Made by a program: the position numbers and the translations under genes. Under the pieces are notes generated by a model. The model had not been told where the DNA came from and did not search any database. It saw only the letters and a list, made by a program, of their open reading frames with translations. Below, piece after piece: positions 56,994 through 64,000 of a stretch of DNA of 64,000 nt (within the stretch, counting starts at the first letter, position 1; each line of letters begins with the position of its first letter). Source of the DNA: Elusimicrobium simillimum (GTDB lineage: Bacteria > Elusimicrobiota > Elusimicrobia > Elusimicrobiales > Elusimicrobiaceae); the NCBI RefSeq assembly GCF_049639735.1, contig NZ_JBEVVA010000003.1:992001-1056000 (forward strand). Reading direction: 5' to 3'.

Positions 56994-58739
56994 CTACAAA
57001 TCAGCTTTGGGCATATACAACCCGGCGGCTCTGTCCTTCTTATAGTCCTGCTCCAGCTCCGCCCCCAGCATGTGCACGGGCACTTTGCCTATTGCAAACA
57101 ATTTGTCGTGGAAGCGTGGCAGGCTGAATGTTTCGCCAAACAGGTTCTCAAACTTTTTACGCTGGGCTTTAATTTCCTCAAACGCAACCAGTTCCGCCAC
57201 TTTTTGGCCGGGTTTAAAAGCAATGTGTTTTGTGTAGCGTTCGGCGTCTTCTTTATCCAAACCTTGTGAGTTTAAGAAAAGCACCGTTTCATCATAATCA
57301 AGTTCATTTGTATTAAACTTGATATCCGCCAGCGCTACCACCGCCCTGACATAATCATCATAAGCAAGTAAAAGGGCGTCGTCTTTTGTATTAAGATAAC
57401 CTGTTTCATACGCCAAATGTTTAGCGTAGGCGGCCCAGCCGTCCACCATAGCGTCTGATGAAAGCACGCGGCGTATAGGTTTGGTTTCATAAGAATAAGA
57501 GTAGAACATTTGTCTGCCCGGTACAACAGATTCTGTTACCAGCAGTTTAATGCGCGACATATTAAAATTTCTTTTAATATGCGCGTTTCTTTCTTTGGCG
57601 TTATTAGGCGTATATATAAAGAGTGTGCCTATAAGGTTATGCTCCACGCCGTAAGGGGGGAGGAACAAAAACGACGGGTTTAAAAATGACGGGTATTTAG
57701 GCATGTGGTTAACAAATACCTTCATTTCAGACCCCGGCAAAACGGCGTTAAGGGCTTTGTTGGCGTTTTCAATTTCATCGCCTATCGTGGTAAGCAGGCG
57801 TTCGTATTTTGGCGCTGTGTTGTTTTTGGCGGCAAGTGTATAAAAATCACTTATTTTAACGGCGTCTTTACCTGTGAAAGCTTTTATCATAATGGCAAAA
57901 TTATTTTTAGATTTTGCTAAAGCGGCTTCTGTCATTTTATTAAGGTCCGAGAGCGGCTTGTCAATATGAAGTTTATTTTTAAGCAATATTCTATACTCCG
58001 CATCGTTCTTTTTTGTCGGCTTGGCCGTTTTTTCAAGCGCTTTAATATAGTTAAAAAATTGGCGCAGCGCGGCGGATTCTTCCGCCATTATTCTGTCCAA
58101 GCGGGCGCGGTCTATGGCGTCATCCGCGTTTTTTCTAAGGAAGTTCTGGTAGTCTGACATTGACATAAAAGCGGCGTAAGCTTTGTTAACCGCAAGCGCG
58201 GCTTCTTGCTTATCAACCGTTTTAATATTGGTAACCCCGTCTATAAAGGTATCGGGAAGCATGGCAAGGCGGGGCTGCACGTCTTTAAATTGGCGCAGCG
58301 AGTTAATTTTTTTAAGCAGCAGGTCATACACGGCGTCCTGCGCTTCTAAGTAGTACATGGGGCTGGTGGAATTAAGGTTTTTGTTTAAAAGGTAGTTTTC
58401 GTAATCAACGGAACGTCTGATAATTTCATAATCTATTTTTTCGGCCGGGGTAAGTTTTTTATATTTTACCTTACCTATCATATTTTTTATATCGGCAAGG
58501 GCCTCGCGTCTTTTTTCATCTGTTTTGGTGGTGCGGTCATTAAGCTGCAGCCCCGATGTTTCCAACCCCGCTCTTGTGGCTTGCTCAGGGTAAAGAGAAT
58601 CCAGCATGGTAAAATAAGAATTTGTAACTTCAAACAACGCGTACTTGCCCATAAGACTGTTAATTTCTTTATCCAAAGTCTGGGCGGGAACGCAAACGGC
58701 GCATAACATTAACGCCATAATAATATATAGTTTTTTCAT
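56994..58739 (-). CDS. DUF885 family protein lacking the HExxxxGH histidines
   Basis: 581 residues with a signal peptide (MKKLYIIMALMLCAVCVPAQ), started at the ATG at 58739 behind GGGGA. DUF885 proteins are predicted zinc metallopeptidases with a HEAxPGH motif. Family marks are kept: LTPAEKIDYEIIRRSVDYEN, YYLEAQDAVYDLLLKK, LDRIMAEESAALRQF, MVDGWAAYAKHLAYETGYL and FKPGQKVAELVAFEEIKA. At the motif this protein reads VTESVVPGRQ: both histidines are replaced (Thr and Arg). The gene is otherwise intact, so a periplasmic binding or regulatory pseudo-peptidase is more likely than a decaying gene. Single-gene unit. Confidence 0.8.
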   Translation of the reverse strand: MKKLYIIMALMLCAVCVPAQTLDKEINSLMGKYALFEVTNSYFTMLDSLYPEQATRAGLETSGLQLNDRTTKTDEKRREALADIKNMIGKVKYKKLTPAEKIDYEIIRRSVDYENYLLNKNLNSTSPMYYLEAQDAVYDLLLKKINSLRQFKDVQPRLAMLPDTFIDGVTNIKTVDKQEAALAVNKAYAAFMSMSDYQNFLRKNADDAIDRARLDRIMAEESAALRQFFNYIKALEKTAKPTKKNDAEYRILLKNKLHIDKPLSDLNKMTEAALAKSKNNFAIMIKAFTGKDAVKISDFYTLAAKNNTAPKYERLLTTIGDEIENANKALNAVLPGSEMKVFVNHMPKYPSFLNPSFLFLPPYGVEHNLIGTLFIYTPNNAKERNAHIKRNFNMSRIKLLVTESVVPGRQMFYSYSYETKPIRRVLSSDAMVDGWAAYAKHLAYETGYLNTKDDALLLAYDDYVRAVVALADIKFNTNELDYDETVLFLNSQGLDKEDAERYTKHIAFKPGQKVAELVAFEEIKAQRKKFENLFGETFSLPRFHDKLFAIGKVPVHMLGAELEQDYKKDRAAGLYMPKADL

Positions 58740-58794
58740 AATAATCCCCAAAGGTAATATTTTCATACTTAGATTATGGCAAATTTTAGTAAGT

Positions 58795-58824
58795 TTTACA
58801 AAAGCAGTGTTGATTTGCTATAAT
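58795..58824 (+). promoter_or_regulatory. promoter of the tRNA-Lys/tRNA-Leu/tig unit
   Basis: TTTACA (58795-58800), an 18-base spacer and an extended -10 TGCTATAAT (TATAAT at 58819-58824), 15 bases before the tRNA-Lys 5' end. Confidence 0.75.
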
Positions 58825-58838
58825 AAATTATCTGAAAC

Positions 58839-58911
58839 GGGCTATTAGCTCAGCTGGTAGAGCAGACGCCTCTTAAGCGTAAGGTCACAGGTTCGAACCC
58901 TGTATAGCCCA
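58839..58911 (+). tRNA. tRNA-Lys (CTT)
   Basis: Acceptor stem GGGCTAT/ATAGCCC, D-stem GCTC/GAGC, anticodon arm GACGC-CTCTTAA-GCGTA (loop with T33 and anticodon CTT), and T-arm ACAGG-TTCGAAC-CCTGT. The outer pair of the anticodon stem (G-A) is mismatched. CCA is not encoded. Confidence 0.93.
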
Positions 58912-58926
58912 TATCTAAATTTAAAA

Positions 58927-58955
58927 AATCCTACCTTCTTTAACCGGGTAGGATT
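58927..58955 (+). terminator. hairpin between tRNA-Lys and tRNA-Leu
   Basis: Stem AATCCTACC / GGTAGGATT with an 11-base loop followed by ATTAATC. The T-run is weak, so it may be a partial terminator or a processing signal, not a full stop. Confidence 0.5.
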
Positions 58956-58977
58956 ATTAATCTAAAACAAAAGAGTA

Positions 58978-59059
58978 GGACGGATGGCGGAATTGGTATA
59001 CGCGTACGGCTTAGGACCGTATGGAGCAATCCTTGAGGGTTCAAGTCCCTCTCCGTCCA
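58978..59059 (+). tRNA. tRNA-Leu (TAG)
   Basis: Class II tRNA: acceptor GGACGGA/TCCGTCC, anticodon arm TACGG-CTTAGGA-CCGTA giving anticodon TAG, a long variable arm (TGGAGCAATCCTT) and T-arm GAGGG-TTCAAGT-CCCTC. Discriminator A; CCA is not encoded. The tig gene follows 24 bases later. Confidence 0.93.
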
Positions 59060-59083
59060 TTTACCTTAATAGGAGACAAAAAA

Positions 59084-60358
59084 ATGTCTATTTTCACAAA
59101 GGCTGACGCTAAAGAAGTAAAAGCCAAAATTGTAAGCAAAGAAGGCTGCGAGATTAAATTATCCATAGAAGCGGACGCCAAGCTTGTAAACAAATGTTTT
59201 GAAGACGCCACCGTACAGGTGCAAAGCCGCGCCCAGATGCAGGGCTTCCGCGCCGGTAAAGTGCCGCTGGCTCTTGTTAAACAAAACTTCCCCTCGCATA
59301 TTAAGGAAAGAGCTATAGATTTTGTTATCCGCGCCAGCGTTGCCCAGGCTCTTGAATCTGAAAACTTGAACCCGGTTACCGTGCCTACTCTTACTAAAGC
59401 TGATTTTAATACGCTTGAAGAAAACAAACCGTTTTCCTTTGAATGCTTAGTTGAAATCGCCCCTGAATTTGAACCTAAAGACTACACCGGCATGAAAATA
59501 ACCAAAAAGGCCGAAACCGTAACAGATGCCGAAGTGGACGCCAGAATAGCGGAAATACTTGAACACAATTCCCGCCTTGAAGATGACGCTGACGCCACGG
59601 TTAAAGCAGACAGCTTTGCCGTAGTAGGTTACGACGCTATTAAAAACGGCGAAAAAGATTTTAAACTTTCCGCCGACAGCGAACTTATAGACATGTCCAC
59701 TCCGCAGACGGTTGAAGGCTTGGCGGACGCTATTAAAGGCGCTAAAAAAGGCGATGTAAAAGAATTTAAAAATAAAGTAGGCGATGACGAAGTTACCTTT
59801 AAAGTAACCGTGCAGGAAGTAAAAAAGAAAATCGCACCCGCGTTAGACGAAGCTTTTGCCAAAGACATGGGTTTTGACACAATAGACGCTTTAAAAGCTA
59901 AAGTAAAAGAAACCATGAGCCACGACGCCAAAGCCGGCGCGGAGAGAGACGTTGTTACCCAGATTGAAAACCAGCTGGTTGAAAAGAATAATATCGACCT
60001 GCCCAAAGGTTTGGTAGAAGAACAGCTTGGCAACAGCGTGGAATCTTTCTTACAGCGCTATGGCGGCGCGGCCTCAGGCATTACACCTGAACAGAAAAAG
60101 GATTTAGCCGAAAGAATGAGACCCAATGTTGAAAAAGACCTCAGAATAGGCTACATTGTGCATGCTATCGCTAAAAAAGAAGCGCTTGAAGCTACCGACG
60201 CTGATTGGCAGGCCGAGCTTGATAAATCTTTAGCTGAAAACGATAAAAAAGAAGAAAAAAGAATAAAATCTTTCTTTACCGACCGCAAAGACCACGTGTT
60301 AGCGACATTAACGGAAAGAAAAGTATTTGACTTCTTAAAAGAAAAAGCTGTTTCTTAG
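59084..60358 (+). CDS. tig: trigger factor chaperone
   Basis: Ribosome-bound chaperone and peptidyl-prolyl isomerase that meets nascent chains at the exit tunnel. 424 residues from the ATG at 59084 with AGGAGAC upstream. The ribosome-binding signature GFRAGKVPLALVKQNF is at about 54-69. The FKBP-like domain spans about 145-245 (PQTVEGLADAIKGAKKGDVKEF), and the helical C-domain follows (LDEAFAKDMGFDTIDALKAKV, FLKEKAVS at the end). It comes right after two tRNA genes, probably partly co-transcribed with them. clpP and clpX, frequent neighbours of tig, are not here. Confidence 0.95.
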   Translation: MSIFTKADAKEVKAKIVSKEGCEIKLSIEADAKLVNKCFEDATVQVQSRAQMQGFRAGKVPLALVKQNFPSHIKERAIDFVIRASVAQALESENLNPVTVPTLTKADFNTLEENKPFSFECLVEIAPEFEPKDYTGMKITKKAETVTDAEVDARIAEILEHNSRLEDDADATVKADSFAVVGYDAIKNGEKDFKLSADSELIDMSTPQTVEGLADAIKGAKKGDVKEFKNKVGDDEVTFKVTVQEVKKKIAPALDEAFAKDMGFDTIDALKAKVKETMSHDAKAGAERDVVTQIENQLVEKNNIDLPKGLVEEQLGNSVESFLQRYGGAASGITPEQKKDLAERMRPNVEKDLRIGYIVHAIAKKEALEATDADWQAELDKSLAENDKKEEKRIKSFFTDRKDHVLATLTERKVFDFLKEKAVS

Positions 60359-60360
60359 CG

Positions 60361-60439
60361 CTTGCTCAAAGGCAATTTGCCTTGTAAACGTTGTTGGGCC
60401 GGGAGCAGAAGGTTCTACGCGCAACGTTGGGCGGGCAAG
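60361..60439 (+). ncRNA. candidate structured RNA downstream of tig
   Basis: A closed three-way arrangement can be drawn. P1 CTTGCTC (60361-60367) pairs with GGGCAAG (60433-60439). Inside are a small hairpin AAGGCAA/TTGCCTT and a longer arm, AACGTTG (60387-60393) with CAACGTT (60422-60428), around a GC-rich internal loop. It begins 2 bases after the tig stop. It is not recognised as SRP, 6S, tmRNA or RNase P RNA. It could be a 3'-UTR-derived small RNA or an mRNA-stabilising structure. Confidence 0.35.
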
Positions 60440-60510
60440 ATAAATTAAAACACTCTTAAAAACTAAGGCCGTTTTAAGTTATACTTAGATAAGCTATTAG
60501 TTTTTAACCT

Positions 60511-60543
60511 CAGGGGGCGGATGAAAATCCGCCCCTGTTTTTA
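60511..60543 (+). terminator. intrinsic terminator of the tig unit
   Basis: CAGGGGgCGGAT / ATCCGCCCCTG with a GAAA loop and one bulge, followed by TTTTTATT, 150 bases after the tig stop. Confidence 0.85.
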
Positions 60544-60735
60544 TTGCGTAAAAATCCCCCGGCTACGCCTGGGGAATTAACATTACCGCGCATGCAGTGT
60601 GCTTGGATAAACGCTCTTTGCACTCCTAACCTTTCTCAGGATCTTTTATTACACTATTTTAAAATAATCTGTTTTTATTTACCGGGATAACCTTTATAAA
60701 ACCACTCCCCTAGCGGAGGGCAGAGGCATACAAAA
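60544..60735. other. intergenic region without recognised gene
   Basis: About 190 bases. One hairpin (AATCCCCCGGC/GCCtGGGGaATT near 60553-60580) is visible and may be a second terminator or repeat relic. I see no ORF or RNA gene I can support. Confidence 0.5.
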
Positions 60736-60762
60736 AACGCGCGGAATATAATACCGCGCGTT
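60736..60762 (-). terminator. intrinsic terminator of the 60809-61435 gene
   Basis: Stem AACGCGCGG / CCGCGCGTT with a 9-base loop, followed on the minus strand by TTTTGT, 46 bases after the stop codon. Confidence 0.85.
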
Positions 60763-60808
60763 CTTCAGGTTTATTAATGTATTTAATTATTATGTAATTT
60801 TTAGAACC

Positions 60809-61435
60809 TTATTCCGGAATTGTGCTAATGCCATTTGTGCAGCTAGATTTATAGTATGCATCATCACTGCTAAAGGAATTTAATATAATGTCGCAGTTTA
60901 GGGTTTTGTCACCTTTTCCGGGTATGTAAAATCTAAATGCCAGTTTGATAGACGAGTCTATTCTAGGAGAATTATTAAGATGTTTTTGTACTGAATATTC
61001 TGAAGATGCATTTATACTCACACTCACCTCATGCGGGCATTGGATAATTTTTGCAGTTTTTTTAGTTTTTTTGGTGGCGGCGCTTCTACCAGCTGAAATG
61101 GAAGCGGGAATTAGTCTGGTTTCTGTACCTGCGGGCAGTTTTAAAGCTTTTATCGTCCATTCAATAGGAATATAACATGTATCAATTCCTAGAGATGGCT
61201 CAATAATCAAATGCATTGTATCTTGGTAAGTAGGAGCATCTAAGGGTATATTGGTGGGATCAATATGAGCTTCACTGCCAAGTTTTTCTGCTAAAGAGTT
61301 AAAATTCCTGCTATGTGCATATATAGTTCTATTTGATGTGTTTTCAGAATATATATATCCACTGTCAATAAGTATCTCCGCATGTAAACTGGAAACAGTT
61401 AAAAAAGCGATAAAGAGCAAGGTTAATTTTTTCAT
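60809..61435 (-). CDS. secreted protein, paralogue of the 44802 gene
   Basis: 208 residues with a signal peptide (ending LHA). It shares with the protein at 44802 a block around DTCYIPIEWTIKALKL, a KIIQCPHEVSVSI segment, and a RFYIPGKGDKTLNCDI block, including the cysteines. A Lys/Thr stretch (AATKKTKKTAK) sits in the middle. Identity is low but the order and spacing of blocks agree. No outside family is recognised. AT-rich, single-gene unit; a weak GGAG lies before the ATG. Confidence 0.7.
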   Translation of the reverse strand: MKKLTLLFIAFLTVSSLHAEILIDSGYIYSENTSNRTIYAHSRNFNSLAEKLGSEAHIDPTNIPLDAPTYQDTMHLIIEPSLGIDTCYIPIEWTIKALKLPAGTETRLIPASISAGRSAATKKTKKTAKIIQCPHEVSVSINASSEYSVQKHLNNSPRIDSSIKLAFRFYIPGKGDKTLNCDIILNSFSSDDAYYKSSCTNGISTIPE

Positions 61436-61653
61436 ATATTCTCCTATGATTATTCATTAGTCTATACAAAAAACATCAACATTGTCAAGTAAATCACACT
61501 ATAATTATCAACTAAATTTTTTAGAGGTGTTTTTACAATATAATATATTTTGGCGTAATGTGGTAAAATTAATGAAATTATTTCGTAGTATAAAAGATAG
61601 TGTATCTTTCTTAAAATGAGAACGTTGATATATGGGATAAAAAAGAGGTTGCT
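61436..61653. other. AT-rich intergenic region
   Basis: About 220 bases between divergent genes. It is AT-rich with TATAAA-like boxes and should carry the promoters of both sides. No further gene is supported. Confidence 0.5.
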
Positions 61654-61728
61654 ATGCACAATTTAAACCTTCCTCATCCGCGTCGGCATTTTTTTACAAA
61701 AATTAACGGCAAAAACGCCTTGTTGTAG
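61654..61728 (+). CDS. possible 24-residue small protein
   Basis: A short ORF with AGAGG 7 bases before its ATG. It is basic, with three histidines and an HPRRHFF stretch (about residues 7-13). There is no hydrophobic segment. It lies 99 bases before the lipoprotein gene. It could be a leader peptide, a small protein or chance; only the ribosome-binding site supports it. Confidence 0.25.
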   Translation: MHNLNLPHPRRHFFTKINGKNALL

Positions 61729-61827
61729 TGTTTGAAATTAGATAATTTTTTATTTTTCATATTTTTATATAATAATCTGGATATATAAAAGCAGGGTTTT
61801 AGGTATAAAGTAAAAATAGAGGTGCTT

Positions 61828-62337
61828 ATGAAAAATTTTAAATCACGCCGTAGCACAGCAAAGGCGGAGGGATTATTTATACTTGCCGTCGCGGGCGTAC
61901 TGCTGTTAACCGCCTGCGCTAATAAAGAAACAAAAAAAGAGACTTTTACCAAAACAACTTCTCTTGTAAAACCGGAGTGGGCCAGGCAGGCTTTCGCGGG
62001 GGGAATAAGCTGTGAAACGCCTTTTGCCGTTACTAAGCCCTACGGCGAAAAATCCAAAACAGTAGTGGACTATGTTTATATAGAACAGGCCAACAACTTT
62101 AAGCTTGTTTATGAGTATTCTAAAAAGGCCGGCGCGCTAGCTAAAATACAAGGCAAAGAGGTTGAGGTGGACGGTGTGCCGTGCAAGTATGAGTTTAATA
62201 ATAAGACAGAAACGGTAATGCGCTTTCTCACCTGCCAGAAGGATGATGAATTAATGCAAATTAAAACCTACGCGGACCACAGCCAGTTAAACGCCATTGT
62301 GGCCAGAAGAATATTTAGCAGTATCAAATTTCAATAA
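61828..62337 (+). CDS. lipoprotein with a pilin-derived leader
   Basis: 169 residues from the ATG at 61828 (AGAGG upstream). A lipobox LLLTAC places acylation near Cys30. The part before the hydrophobic helix, MKNFKSRRSTAKAEG, matches the leader of the pilin at 48894 (MKNFKLCCSIAKAEG) in protein and DNA, but what follows is LFILAVAGVLLLTAC in place of FTLVE. The mature domain (KPEWARQAFAGGISCETPF, VDGVPCKYEFNN, MRFLTCQKDDE) belongs to no family I know. It is followed by pyrR after 12 bases. A junction of a prepilin leader with a lipoprotein body is inferred. Confidence 0.75.
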   Translation: MKNFKSRRSTAKAEGLFILAVAGVLLLTACANKETKKETFTKTTSLVKPEWARQAFAGGISCETPFAVTKPYGEKSKTVVDYVYIEQANNFKLVYEYSKKAGALAKIQGKEVEVDGVPCKYEFNNKTETVMRFLTCQKDDELMQIKTYADHSQLNAIVARRIFSSIKFQ

Positions 62338-62349
62338 ACAGGGGATTTT

Positions 62350-62883
62350 ATGGAACAGTTAATAGCGGACGCGCAAAATTTAGACCTAATGCTTGATAAA
62401 ATGGCCGCGCATATTGTGGAACGCCACGCCCATAATGAGCATCTGGCGCTTGTGGGCATTAAACGCCGCGGCATTTTTATAGCTAAACGCCTTAACGAAA
62501 AAATACATAAAATACTTGGCAAAAAAGCGCTTTACGGCGAGCTTGACATAAAGCTTTACTGTGACGACCTCAGCCAGGTTGCCGACAACCCCGTGCTTAA
62601 CGGCTGCGATATTAACTTTGATATGGAAGGCAAAACAATAGTACTGGTGGACGATGTTCTTTATACGGGCCGCACTTTGCTTACCGCTTTAAACGCTCTG
62701 CTTAAAACAGGTAAACCCGGAGCTATAGAGCTTGCAGTTGTTATTGACCGCGGGCACCACGAAATACCTGTAGCGGCTGATTACGCAGGCGATATTTTGC
62801 CTACCGCAAAAAACCAGGTTGTCCACGTGCATTTAACAGAAAATGACGGCGAAGACAATGTAATGCTGCATACGGTGGAATAA
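62350..62883 (+). CDS. pyrR: PyrR-type phosphoribosyltransferase
   Basis: 177 residues of the PyrR family: ALVGIKRRGIFIAKRL near residue 35, GELDIKLYCDDL, and the PRPP-binding loop TIVLVDDVLYTGRTLLTAL at about 96-114. PyrR proteins bind pyrimidine mRNA leaders to control attenuation and show uracil phosphoribosyltransferase activity. No pyr biosynthetic gene or anti-antiterminator leader is visible here, so the target must be elsewhere or the protein acts mainly as an enzyme. It sits in a short unit between a lipoprotein and an L,D-transpeptidase gene, 5 bases before the latter. Confidence 0.9.
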   Translation: MEQLIADAQNLDLMLDKMAAHIVERHAHNEHLALVGIKRRGIFIAKRLNEKIHKILGKKALYGELDIKLYCDDLSQVADNPVLNGCDINFDMEGKTIVLVDDVLYTGRTLLTALNALLKTGKPGAIELAVVIDRGHHEIPVAADYAGDILPTAKNQVVHVHLTENDGEDNVMLHTVE

Positions 62884-62888
62884 ATAAC

Positions 62889-63419
62889 ATGAAAAAGTTT
62901 GCTTTTATTTTATTTGCTTCAATATCTTTGGCGGCCGCGTCTTTTTTATTCGCGCAGACGGCGGCGGAACCTGAGGTTATACTTGGTAAAGATGTTGTTA
63001 TTGATAAAATAGAAATATTAAAAAACGAACGCAAAATGAATGTGTATTCTGACGGTAAACTGCTTAAAACCTACAAGGTGGCCCTCGGCCCCAACCCCGT
63101 GGGGCACAAGCAAGTTAAAGGCGACGGTAAAACGCCGGAGGGTAAGTATAAAGTTGACGGTAAAAACCCGGGCAGTTTATACCATAAGAACCTTGGCGTT
63201 TCTTACCCAAATGATAAAGACCGCGCGGCCGCCAAAAAACTTGGTAAAAGCCCCGGCGGCGACATTAAAATACACGGTATAGGCAAAACCTACGGTTACA
63301 TTGGCAAAGCGCACGCGGAAGTTGACTGGACGCTTGGCTGCATAGCCGTAACTAACGAGGAAATTGACGAGATTTACGCCCGCACCGCAGTAGGCACCCC
63401 CATAGAAATTAAGCCCTGA
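62889..63419 (+). CDS. L,D-transpeptidase family (YkuD) protein
   Basis: Exported enzyme expected to crosslink peptidoglycan stems 3-3 or attach proteins to them. 176 residues with a signal peptide (ending LFAQ). The YkuD domain shows MNVYSDGKLLKTYKVALGPNPVG, GDGKTPEGKY, the conserved HG in DIKIHGIGKTYG, and the catalytic DWTLGCIAV with Cys at about 151. The usual S/T-x-G-C-I/V-R/G pattern is kept as TLGCIAV. Short form, only the catalytic domain. It follows pyrR by 5 bases, probably in the same transcript. Confidence 0.92.
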   Translation: MKKFAFILFASISLAAASFLFAQTAAEPEVILGKDVVIDKIEILKNERKMNVYSDGKLLKTYKVALGPNPVGHKQVKGDGKTPEGKYKVDGKNPGSLYHKNLGVSYPNDKDRAAAKKLGKSPGGDIKIHGIGKTYGYIGKAHAEVDWTLGCIAVTNEEIDEIYARTAVGTPIEIKP

Positions 63420-63527
63420 TAAACGCTGTTTTTTATACCTTATCCAAACAGGCTGTAAAACCTGTAAAAACCTCAAGTAAAATTGTCTCAAAATTAGTAA
63501 ACTGTATATATATTACGCGAGGTGTAT

Positions 63528-64000
63528 ATGAATACAGAGAATTTGCATTTATTCCAAAAGCAGCTTAAAAAGAACGGTCTTGACGGTTACGTTATAACTG
63601 ACTATGTAGAACAGCTTTACTTAACAGGTTTCCACTTTTCCCCGGAAGAAGCCGCCCTTTTAATCACACAAAAAGAAATTTACTGCTTTACGCGCGACCT
63701 TTACGTGCTGGAACTTAGCAATTACGCCCCTTTCATGCACACCTCTTCACCAAAAGATTTAAACTTCCCTAAAGCCGCCGCAGCGCAGGCCAAAAAACTT
63801 AAAATAAAAAAAGTGGCTTTTAACGCCGCAAAAACATTTTATTTGGACGGCAAAATATTTGAAAAAGCCAAATTTAAACCCAACGCCTTTACCGTAGGTA
63901 AAATGCGTGAAGTTAAAACAAAAACAGAACTTGCCAACATGCGCGAGGCCGGCCGCATAATTTATAAAACCTACGAACACATCAAAAAATATCTTAAACC
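63528..64000 (+). CDS. M24 family Xaa-Pro aminopeptidase, N-terminal part
   Basis: Truncated by the window end after about 157 codons. GAGGTG precedes the ATG at 63528. The start LHLFQKQLKKNGLDGYVITD, then YLTGFHFSPEEAALLITQ, and later KMREVKTKTELANMREAGRI match the N-terminal creatinase-like domain and the linker that leads into the pita-bread catalytic domain of prolidase / aminopeptidase P. The metal-binding residues would lie beyond the window. The product would release N-terminal residues next to proline in the cytoplasm. Confidence 0.85.
   Translation, partial: MNTENLHLFQKQLKKNGLDGYVITDYVEQLYLTGFHFSPEEAALLITQKEIYCFTRDLYVLELSNYAPFMHTSSPKDLNFPKAAAAQAKKLKIKKVAFNAAKTFYLDGKIFEKAKFKPNAFTVGKMREVKTKTELANMREAGRIIYKTYEHIKKYLK

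Noticed and set aside
60361..60439. SRP (4.5S) or 6S RNA
   Set aside because: The conserved SRP tetraloop region (GGAA with AGCAG/GGAAGG asymmetry) and the 6S open-bubble layout are not matched.

Overview
The window looks like a chromosome segment of an Elusimicrobiota bacterium close to Elusimicrobium. This rests on moderate GC, four complete GFTL(I/V)E-type pilin genes plus a remnant, many short secreted orphan proteins and lipoproteins, and strong intrinsic terminators after most transcription units. The species is an inference; there is no rRNA gene here to settle it.

Layout. 0-2.5 kb: truB, ribF, then tag. 2.5-5.1 kb: a small membrane protein, an outer-membrane barrel, a secreted orphan and tRNA-Met. 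5.3-12.9 kb (minus strand): proS, ispG, a membrane protein, rseP, dxr and cdsA, the usual isoprenoid/envelope cluster, but interrupted twice by a DUF559 endonuclease-like gene framed by palindromic repeats. 13-20.3 kb: a large Cys-rich secreted protein, an AGCS symporter, a frameshifted dicarboxylate/amino-acid symporter, lysA with an attenuator-like leader, a secreted repeat protein and a nitroreductase. 20.4-22.2 kb: an isolated phage portal/protease pair. 22.6-33.3 kb: a secreted orphan, a TPR protein, rsmA, dacB, mgsA, uppS, two TPR-like proteins, frr and pyrH. 33.5-36.8 kb: three tandem paralogues of an unrecognised secreted family. 36.9-40.3 kb: a DUF1015/serA/serC-like serine cluster. 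40.4-50.5 kb: lipoproteins, a DUF2339 protein, ankyrin proteins, a TM0106-type nuclease and a pilin. 50.6-55 kb: ackA and proBAC, with frameshifts in ackA and proA. 55-57 kb: a pilin cluster with a silent pilin C-terminal fragment. 57-64 kb: a DUF885 protein lacking its metal-binding histidines, tRNA-Lys, tRNA-Leu, tig, a structured intergenic RNA candidate, a lipoprotein with a pilin-derived leader, pyrR, an L,D-transpeptidase and the start of an M24 peptidase.

How the genes fit together. Core metabolism covers MEP isoprenoid synthesis (ispG, dxr) feeding undecaprenyl phosphate (uppS), CDP-diacylglycerol (cdsA), lysine/DAP (lysA), serine, proline, acetate formation and the methylglyoxal bypass (mgsA), consistent with an anaerobic fermenter. 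Envelope functions (rseP, dacB, L,D-transpeptidase, barrel, lipoproteins, pilins) are over-represented.

Most notable candidates: (1) DUF559 genes whose start and stop codons abut palindromic repeat arms, with ORF-less relatives elsewhere, suggesting an endonuclease-associated mobile repeat; (2) a leader ORF plus antiterminator/terminator upstream of lysA; (3) a tandem three-gene family with a second, internal signal-peptide-like segment; (4) a silent pilin cassette fused in frame after a pilin stop codon; (5) a palindromic upstream element shared by three unrelated secreted or membrane genes; (6) three frameshifts, all at simple-sequence runs.
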